From Branchiostoma floridae (taxonomy: Eukaryota; Chordata; Leptocardii; Amphioxiformes; Branchiostomatidae), in the NCBI RefSeq assembly GCF_000003815.2, contig NC_049980.1:23896636-23923733 (forward strand): a DNA stretch of 27,098 nt, in the 5' to 3' direction. The translations under genes were made by a program, and so were the position numbers. A model generated the notes under the pieces. It saw only the letters and a program-made list of their open reading frames with translations. It searched no databases and had not been told where the DNA came from. Shown here piece after piece: positions 1 to 27,098 of this stretch. Position 1 is the first letter of the stretch. Each line of letters begins with the position of its first letter.

Positions 1-2259
1 TGCAAAATTCTGCCCAAGGCAATTATCACAATGTCGTAAAGGTAAGAACAACATGCTCCCCTTGCCCTTTTCAAAAATTTAATTAAAAGATTACTAGTGG
101 AAGATAACGCTCATCAGGGAGGCAGCAGGCTGTGGTAAAACCTGACAGGTGGTGACATGGGCCCAGGGGACCTTCCATGGAATGTCTGGACAGACACTAT
201 CAAGAAAGTTCTTAGGGGGCAGTGGTCTCTGTATATAGGACAGGTTTCACAACAAATTCTTACCTGTTGCCATTTTGTCTCTGACTTATACTACATCAAG
301 AAGAAGGTGCTATGATTCAAGAAGAGCAAGAAACCATTTTTGTCCTGGTCTTTTTTTCATTATACCATATTTAAGTTACAGTGAATGTTTTTCATTATCA
401 TTTGATCATAAAATAAATGGATTAAAATGCAGCATTTCATTATCTTTTATGGCCACAAAAGTGTTATTTTTTTATCTCAAAGGGAAAGAGGCCTCTCCTG
501 AAACACAATCACTCCATAAATATTATTACATCTGGAGAACACACAGCATGAAGACTGTGTGCTTCATATCTATCTACTGTTTCAACTTCTATTTCTGACA
601 TATACCTGTACCTACAAAGTTTAAATTGTGTGCAGATGTCTGGCCTTTGTAAGTGGAAAGGAAGTGGCTATTAGAATGCCACAACAACTTGTTCCATCCA
701 AAGTTTGTGCAGTTTGTGGTTCTATAGTACCATTGCATTTAAAAAGGTCCACGTGTTACGAAGGTCTTGGCTGACCTATTCGTAAACCAACAATTTGGTG
801 ACAAAGAAAGTTCTCTTCTGAGATATTTTGTCATCATGACTGTCTGCTATGGGCCACTGCTAAGGCATGTAGATATGGCATTCCCTGCCATCCCAACAAC
901 TGACCTGGATCAAAGTGTAGACAGATCCCTGCACATCCCTGACATAACTGTAGATCTCTCATCCTGTACTCACAATCTGCTGTCATCTTTACTTTTATCA
1001 TGTCAGAACATTATCAAAATCAGACCAAATTGACCTGGAAAGTGTAAAAGATGTCTCTCCAAACAAAATTACATCATTGTTGATTCTCGGGTTTGAAACA
1101 TAGAAGGTTAACTTGAATGATCTAGTTTCTGTCTCACTGTCATACTGTACTTATATGTAAAGGTCATTCCTAATTATGGTGGGGAAAGAACTGGAGCACA
1201 TTTCCCAACCACATGCACAATAAGGGTTGAAGTATAGCAGCTACAGGCTTGTGGGGAATGTTGTTGACATCCCCTCCTTTAGCCTCTGTCCCTCATCATG
1301 GACAAGTTCAATCAGTTACCTGTTACAGTCAGACATGTCTACATGGCAGTAGCTCTGCTATGGGAGTCAGCTTTCGAAAACCCATCCATCTATCCTCTAA
1401 AGGACTGTGGCCAAGTTGGATGGGTCCCTGCAGAGATGTCCCCAATCTTCTTGATGTATGTGTATTAGACAGGTAAGGTGGGGTTCTAATTTGTCAGGCC
1501 CTGGAAAGAATCAACTTAGTTCAGGTTCCTACAAATTGGAGGATATTTTTCCCTCACTCACATAAACCACTGGGCAAACCACAGTTGAATCTGAACAAAT
1601 GCCTGACTGCCTCAACAGGCTACTGACATTGAGATAAGGAATCCAGAGGATATGTTGTTGTTTTGTGACCCACATCTGTCATTTCTTACTGTCAAGTTTT
1701 GCAGAGAGACTTCATCTGCATCCTTGAAAACACCATTGTATTCACATACAACTGCTATTCTATTGTATCCCAAACAGTAACTGTTTCCCTGTTATTTCCC
1801 ACTCAGAGTCAGATAGATACAATCTGTAGAGGCAACTGACCCTAAAGCCACTGAAACCCTATCAACTCCCAGAAACACAATCTACTAGGATGTCAGCAAT
1901 ACAGTCAGGCAGTTGTCTTACAACCTGACACTCCAGCATCTGCAACAAACAGTTCCACTGGCTGGCATGAAATACTAGAAACTCATAGAAATACTTCGGA
2001 GGCAATCGATCAGACAGGAGTGAAACACAAGTAACTCACAGAAACACAATCCAGTGTGGCACTTGTTTGGGGATCTGCTATGCACATTGTGTACACTGTC
2101 CACACCATGTAATACATAGAACCACCTCCACAATACCATGTCCATATATGTTATGCCATGTTGTACTTCAACAAACACAGCAACACCTTGGACAGAGAAT
2201 TTTGGGCTATTTTTCTATGGAAATTCAGATGGCATAGACCTATATTCCATATACTTTGT
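1..2259 (-). other. Intron of eya (3' side, left of the gap)
   Basis: This stretch lies downstream of coding exon 11 and reaches the window edge. I looked on the minus strand for the next Eya-domain motifs (MEEMIFNLADTHLFFNDLE, WMRKLAFRYR, KKHNMPFWR) and saw none. Short open frames here show no family features. I see nothing else recognisable in it. Confidence 0.6.
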
Positions 2260-2988
2260 NNNNNNNNNNNNNNNNNNNNNNNNNNNNNNNNNNNNNNNNN
2301 NNNNNNNNNNNNNNNNNNNNNNNNNNNNNNNNNNNNNNNNNNNNNNNNNNNNNNNNNNNNNNNNNNNNNNNNNNNNNNNNNNNNNNNNNNNNNNNNNNNN
2401 NNNNNNNNNNNNNNNNNNNNNNNNNNNNNNNNNNNNNNNNNNNNNNNNNNNNNNNNNNNNNNNNNNNNNNNNNNNNNNNNNNNNNNNNNNNNNNNNNNNN
2501 NNNNNNNNNNNNNNNNNNNNNNNNNNNNNNNNNNNNNNNNNNNNNNNNNNNNNNNNNNNNNNNNNNNNNNNNNNNNNNNNNNNNNNNNNNNNNNNNNNNN
2601 NNNNNNNNNNNNNNNNNNNNNNNNNNNNNNNNNNNNNNNNNNNNNNNNNNNNNNNNNNNNNNNNNNNNNNNNNNNNNNNNNNNNNNNNNNNNNNNNNNNN
2701 NNNNNNNNNNNNNNNNNNNNNNNNNNNNNNNNNNNNNNNNNNNNNNNNNNNNNNNNNNNNNNNNNNNNNNNNNNNNNNNNNNNNNNNNNNNNNNNNNNNN
2801 NNNNNNNNNNNNNNNNNNNNNNNNNNNNNNNNNNNNNNNNNNNNNNNNNNNNNNNNNNNNNNNNNNNNNNNNNNNNNNNNNNNNNNNNNNNNNNNNNNNN
2901 NNNNNNNNNNNNNNNNNNNNNNNNNNNNNNNNNNNNNNNNNNNNNNNNNNNNNNNNNNNNNNNNNNNNNNNNNNNNNNNNNNNNNNNN
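2260..2988. other. Assembly gap, 729 N
   Basis: A run of 729 unknown bases. An odd length such as this usually reflects an estimated rather than a nominal gap. An Eya-domain exon could be hidden inside it. Confidence 0.99.
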
Positions 2989-22851
<19,863 letters not shown>

Positions 22852-22855
22852 TAAC

Positions 22856-23828
22856 CTGCTGGGAGAAGGATGAAAAAACTTACACTAGAAAGGCCGACAT
22901 TTGCTTAAGAGCAAATACAGCATATTTCAGCCATACCCCTTCCCACGCAACATTGGACTGTTCCAAATCACCCCTGCGCAAAAATGGAACATCCTCTTAA
23001 CAGTACATTATCCCCCAAAGTGGACTGGTATTGTGAATTGATTCCAGGTAAAAACAGAGCTTGCTTCTATTTTTCAGAAAATGACAATAATCACACCTTC
23101 CATTCAGAAAATTTTCATCATGACTGAAAATTGTTGAATGACTTCATGTAATGTCATTAACAATTTTCAGTACGATAACTAGGTGTAAGTTTAAAAAAGT
23201 ATAAGCTCCTTGTGATGTGGGTACATTTATTATTGCAGTAAACTTTTTTTATTCAAGTAGGGCATACGATTTAATAATTATCAAGCAGGTGCAGGTACTG
23301 TAGGAGCGTTTGTTTTCTTCAAGCTGTAAAACTGTTAAACTGTTTTACTTTGTATGCAATCAGCCATCGAGCCTATTCTTATTTTAGTTTAACAACTTCC
23401 TGCCAGACCCGGAAGATACGATTGAACCTTGTTCGAGGATTTATTTTCGTCTGTCTGGTCAGTCTGTTCATACCCTGGCACTGAGAGTGTTTTATTGGGC
23501 TGAAACTCTGGCAGTTTAAAGTTACTTACAATTTAAAGGTTCAAAGTTTATGTCAAACAACAACAGCACTAGGAAATGTGGCCACTATAGACAGGTGGTC
23601 ACTATAGAAAAAATGCTGATCTATTGACTAGGAGCCATACGTTACACATGATTTCAGTACACTGATCATTAATCATATAAACATTGCACAGGTAAGCCAA
23701 TTGTTTAGATGTACAATTAAGTTCAAATAATTCTGAAGAGAAATATTGATGAGAAAATAATCATTCTCGCCACTGTCTAACTGGTAATTACGTATCAAAA
23801 CTAAACGCAGATTTTCTAACTAACGCAC
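22856..23828 (-). other. Presumed 5' UTR intron of eya
   Basis: The acceptor before the start-codon exon requires an intron here. If the candidate UTR exon at 23829 is right, the intron is 973 bp. It contains a near-perfect hairpin at 23124-23170 and a short imperfect 17-bp duplication (ccactatag / tcactatag) near 23580-23608. Confidence 0.5.
23124..23170. repeat. Near-perfect 18-bp stem-loop
   Basis: The left arm ctgaaaattgttgaatgac pairs with the right arm gtcattaacaattttcag. All 18 bases of the right arm pair, with a single bulged G on the left. The loop is 10 nt (ttcatgtaat). It lies about 270 bp upstream of the start codon. Confidence 0.8.
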
Positions 23829-24000
23829 CTTTCGCCGACTTCATCAAAGGACCGCCGGCTATCAATCAAACACGGCTGTTGATTAGACTTAGAGTTTCAA
23901 ACAGTCATGTGCTGTGTGCCAGTTGACAGCGAACTTCATGCTACGTGATGTTTTACATTGCTTGGACCTTCTTTCCTACAGCGGTGCTTCTACAAAATAT
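23829..24000 (-). other. Candidate non-coding first exon (5' UTR) of eya
   Basis: On the minus strand a good donor, GAAAG|GTGCGT, lies at 23829/23828. About 200 bp upstream is a TATAAAA sequence, and no long coding frame intervenes. A 5' UTR exon is required because coding exon 1 has an acceptor four bases before its ATG. The upper border is a guess at about 30 bases downstream of the TATA sequence. The real first exon may lie elsewhere, including outside the window. Confidence 0.3.
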
Positions 24001-24027
24001 TTAGACTATAACACTGAGTCCCACATG

Positions 24028-24034
24028 TTTTATA
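24028..24034 (-). promoter_or_regulatory. TATA-box candidate upstream of the possible first exon
   Basis: The minus strand reads ctaTAAAAc within TATAAAA at this position, at a suitable distance above the candidate exon. Such heptamers are common in AT-rich DNA, so this is weak support. Confidence 0.22.
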
Positions 24035-24413
24035 GAATAGAATTTGACGCAGAACAGCGTTTTTTGCTGGGTATTTTTCTTGAAACATGTCCGTGGGAAT
24101 ATCAGCGAGGCGGCGACGTAGGGATATCAGACGGTCAACAAAAGTCGCACGGCGGCTAACGGCGCAGCGAAGATACTAGCGCTATAAATAAGCGCTTCAA
24201 CTAAGGATGGCAACCCGTACAATATTTTTGTATACTGTTGAGCTAAGTAAAGTTTGTTGTTTATGAGGTTTTAGTTGTCTTTGAAGCTTTGACCCGAAAT
24301 ATTTTAAAGTCAAACTGCTGAAGAGAAGTAAGTGACTGCTACGATTATCGTAGATATGGCCCTAAAAAAACTGATAAAAGAAGCCTTCTCAATAGTCTAA
24401 AATGCAAGAGCTT

Positions 24414-24540
24414 CCGGGGGGGCTTCGCCCACCTGGGTCCCCCCCCCCCCACAGTGGCCCTGCCCCTGGACCCCGCCAGGGACATTCGGCGGCCCCCGGA
24501 CCCCTGTCCGACGCTTTGAAAAAATCCTGGCGAGAAGTCT
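24414..24540. repeat. GC-rich segment with poly-C run in repeat copy 1
   Basis: The segment is extremely G/C-rich compared with its surroundings, including a run of 13 C and a series of ccccgg and ggacccc words. It is present in copy 1 only; copy 2 has a much shorter equivalent (ggcgggcttcgctccccctg near 25149). Confidence 0.8.
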
Positions 24541-25445
24541 GTACGGCCTGAGTCTTCAAGTTAACGTATTGTGTGGTCCCGCTTATGAATATTAATTAGC
24601 CTTCACTTTCCTCTTCGCTGATTGGCTGAACCATCAATTGAATTAACTCTTACTGCCGGCTAGACGCAGGTGCAGATGTCGGCTCTGTGGGGTGAACGTC
24701 CGAAAGGTCATGGCATGGAGAACGAAAGAAAACCAATTTCCCCTAAAAAAAGTGCTGTAATTAAGCCTTTTACAGTACTTTATGCCAAAAATTTTACTTG
24801 GATCATTTTACCAACTAACTTATGCCTATCTATACCAAATGTTACTCATACCAGGGTACAGGGGTGCAAAATATACCGTTATAAGACCGTCAACAACAGT
24901 CGCACGGAGCTAACAGCGCAGCGAAAATACCATCGCTAGCGTTTCAACTTCGGATAACAAGTTATAAGTACTGTTGAACTCAGTAACGTTAAAGTTTGTT
25001 TTTAGTTGCCTTTGACGGTTTGACCTGAAATAGTGTTACGCTAAACTCCTGAAGAGAAGTTAAGTGACTGCTGCGATTATCATAGATATGCCCTAAGAAC
25101 TGATACAGTATAAAGCCTTCTGAATAGTCTAAAATGCGAGAGCCTTAGGCGGGCTTCGCTCCCCCTGTCGGGAACACTGCTATATACGGGATCATGAGGC
25201 CCCGCTTATGAATATTAATTAGCCTTTGGCCTCCTCTTCGCTGATTGGCTAGGTCTTTGATTCAATTAACTCTCCGGCTGACGCGCACAGGTGTGGCTCT
25301 GTGCGGGGTCACGGAAGGTCACGTCAGGAGGCCAAAAGAAAACAAATTTCCCCTCAGAAAAGTGCCAAAATTAATAACTTTAAAGTTGTTTATGTCAAAA
25401 ATTTCACTTGAATCTTGTTACCAAATATCTAATGCCTATCTATAC

Positions 25446-25970
25446 CAAATTTCAGGTCATTTAATTGTAATACAAGGGTACAGGAGCCAAAAGTGTCCTT
25501 TTTTGGTCGAAAATTTGCCAAAAATCGCAAAAATAAGCATTTTGTTGCACTGTACACCAAAAGTGTTATTGAATTTATATGAAGGGATTATCAAGGCACA
25601 TCTGTGTCAAATTTCAGCTCTTTCGGTTGCAATACCAAGGTACAGGAGCCAAAAGTGTCCTTTTTTGGTCAAAAATTGGTCAAAAAATCGCAAAAATAAG
25701 TATTTTGTTGTACTGTACACCAAAAGTGTTATCGAATTTATATGGGGGCGTTATCAAGGCACATCTCTGTCAAATTTCAGCTCATTTGGTTGTAATACCA
25801 GGGTACAGGGGCCAAAATATACAGTTTTGGTCTAAAATTGACCAAAAAATCTCAATAAAATCATTTTAGAGGCAGATATGAAAAAACTGAGAAAAAAGCA
25901 TCAAGGTATTGGCCCATTCTACCCCTGTGCCAAATTTCAGGTCATTCGGTCCAGGAACGGCGGAGATGAA
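25446..25970. repeat. Tandem array of ~162-bp units (three full, one partial)
   Basis: Units start with caaatttcag at 25446, 25608, 25771 and 25931, spacing 162, 163 and 160 bp. Each continues ...aataccagggtacagg.gccaaaa and, in the first two units, ...tcgcaaaaataag and ctgtacaccaaaagtgttat. The fourth is truncated. A fragment of the same unit occurs at about 24834-24880 in copy 1. The open frames across the array are a by-product of the repeat and not a gene. Confidence 0.9.
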
Positions 25971-25992
25971 TCACTTTGAAGATTTGACAGGA

Positions 25993-26016
25993 GAAAGAAA
26001 GAAAGAAAGAAAGAAA
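25993..26016. repeat. (GAAA)n microsatellite
   Basis: Six gaaa units in a row, at the 3' end of the composite repeat. Simple tails of this kind are common at the ends of non-autonomous elements. Confidence 0.95.
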
Positions 26017-26030
26017 CATTACGAATACAA

Positions 26031-26064
26031 TATATTTCACCATACTATGTATGGCTGAAATATA
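26031..26064. repeat. Terminal hairpin of the composite repeat
   Basis: The left arm tatatttcaccatac pairs with the right arm gtatggctgaaatata, with a small internal mismatch and a 3-nt loop. It follows directly after the (GAAA)n run and probably marks the element's end. Confidence 0.65.
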
Positions 26065-27098
26065 ATAACTTTTGATTTTTCAGGTCTACAGATTTATCAA
26101 ACACACAATCCAATGAACTCATTTGATAACTTCCAGAGCCCTGAAAATTTTTCAATCATGATTACCTCAAAGTCTAAATGAAAGATGGGATTTCTTAACT
26201 TCTTCACTGATTTCTGAAAATGTATCATTCAAATCAAATACACATATTCTGTACTACTTGGGTATGTTTGAATTACTTACATCCTATTGCAACAGGATAT
26301 ACAACAAACTTGTGACTACAGCAATTCGGCTAACACTTAATTTTATATTGGCAGCACATGAAACCTATTCCTAATTCCTAAATTCTAAAATATGTAATAT
26401 TCAAACTGACATATACAATTCAAATCAACAGAGTAAGCAATATGCAAGTATGCTATAATTTGAACAGACTCCTGGCCTTGTATATTTGGCATATCAGTCC
26501 TAGGATCAAGAACTGTAAGCCTTCTAGGTCACTTTTGAATTGGGACATCTCTGACTGCTGCTACATTTGGACAATAGCTGCATCCCTCTACAGTTTTCTT
26601 GCACAATCAATCATATTTTGCACTGGATCACAGCCAAATTCCTACCAGGGAGTGAAAGAGTGATCAACATTGGTAAAATTTGTTAAGCATTGAAAACCAA
26701 AGGGTTGGTGTCAAAAGAAACTAATTCTTTTCTGTATCAGTGAACACATAAGACTTTCATGTACACCTTTGATATCAGCCATTATATGGCTATGTTCTGT
26801 AGTAATAAAGAAATTGGAAAAAGCACTCAAAGATAAATCTGTTGTTAACCTTTGAGTGTTTTGATTCTATCGTCAGCAACAATTGTCTTCCTCTGTTATT
26901 ATGTCTGATAACAAGGTGGTCGGGCGAGATGAGCTTATTGTGTCTTTTAATCACTAAATCTAGCAGCAGGTGAGTGTGTGCCATGCCCGAAGGTGACTTA
27001 ACCATACAGTACTACAGGTTTGTAGCACGCATCATGGTTGAACAAAGCTTCTCATTTCACAACAAAGAACTGGAGTATTCACAACACGACACGGCACG
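26065..27098. other. Upstream flank, no gene recognised
   Basis: About 1 kb of AT-rich sequence at the right edge. A strong donor-like CAG|GTGAGTG occurs on the plus strand at about 26968, but the frame before it is short and unrecognised. I see no supported gene here. Confidence 0.5.

Larger units (their letters stand above)
24128..26064. mobile_element. Composite interspersed repeat with tandem duplication and internal 162-bp units
   Basis: Two related copies stand head to tail. Copy 1 starts near 24131 (acggtcaacaaaagtcgcac) and copy 2 near 24885 (gaccgtcaacaacagtcgca). They share further blocks: ctgaagagaagt, gactgctacgattatc, tagtctaaaatgc, and cccgcttatgaatattaatt. The offset falls from about 755 to 623 bp because copy 2 lacks the GC-rich segment of copy 1 (about 24414-24540). 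Copy 2 continues into three units of about 162 bp, then a (gaaa)n run and a terminal hairpin. No transposase, reverse transcriptase or other element protein is visible, so it is non-autonomous. The family is not identified. Confidence 0.75.

Noticed and set aside
25245-25869. Two overlapping open frames of 196 and 96 codons on the plus strand.
   Set aside because: Their periodic sequence comes from the ~162-bp tandem units; the similar peptides in different frames follow from the DNA repeat. No protein family is recognisable.
26900-26968. A possible plus-strand exon ending at a consensus donor CAG|GTGAGTG.
   Set aside because: The open frame before it is about 20 codons and unrecognised, and no partner exon is visible. 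One good donor is not enough.

Overview
The window is animal genomic DNA. It carries spliced, conserved protein-coding exons, AT-rich introns of a few hundred bases to about 6 kb, two runs of N and decayed interspersed repeats. It contains most of one gene, on the minus strand: eyes absent (Eya), the transcriptional coactivator and HAD-family tyrosine phosphatase of the Pax-Six-Eya-Dach network. I recognised eleven coding exons by spliced frame, splice sites and family motifs: the NGT/VKSEP stretch, RPYPHILPAPASQT, APYTAYQVQG, TYQLQ, PSPPPENDLE and the catalytic [20 protein letters not shown] twelfth exon of 42 nt is probable. The exons run from the start codon at 22851 down to 5193, and their phases fit without a break: 1131 nt, 377 codons, or 391 with the 42-nt exon.

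The host is most likely an invertebrate deuterostome, with a lancelet (Branchiostoma) as first guess. The exon layout and an alternative exon resemble vertebrate EYA4, but there is only one compact gene. This is inference; a hemichordate or other invertebrate is not excluded.

Layout from right to left, in the direction of transcription: 24.1-26.06 kb is a composite repeat with a tandem duplication and internal units of about 162 bp. 23.83-24.03 kb is a possible promoter and 5' UTR exon. 22.85-16.5 kb holds the N-terminal exons (codons 1-225). A 6.2-kb intron follows, with the probable 42-nt exon. 10.34-5.7 kb holds the rest of the Pro/Ser/Thr/Tyr/Gln-rich transactivation region. 5.28-5.19 kb is the first exon of the Eya phosphatase domain. 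The remaining catalytic-domain exons are not visible in 1-5192; they lie off the left edge or, for one of them, possibly in the 729-bp gap.

The main points of interest are these: a set of phase-symmetric small exons in the transactivation region; a tandem copy of the end of coding exon 10 that keeps its protein sequence and donor but has an incompatible entry phase; a conserved DW-type alternative exon; several DR1-type nuclear-receptor-like sites in introns; a foldback hairpin in the last visible intron; and a MITE-like element with 32-bp inverted termini broken by an assembly gap.
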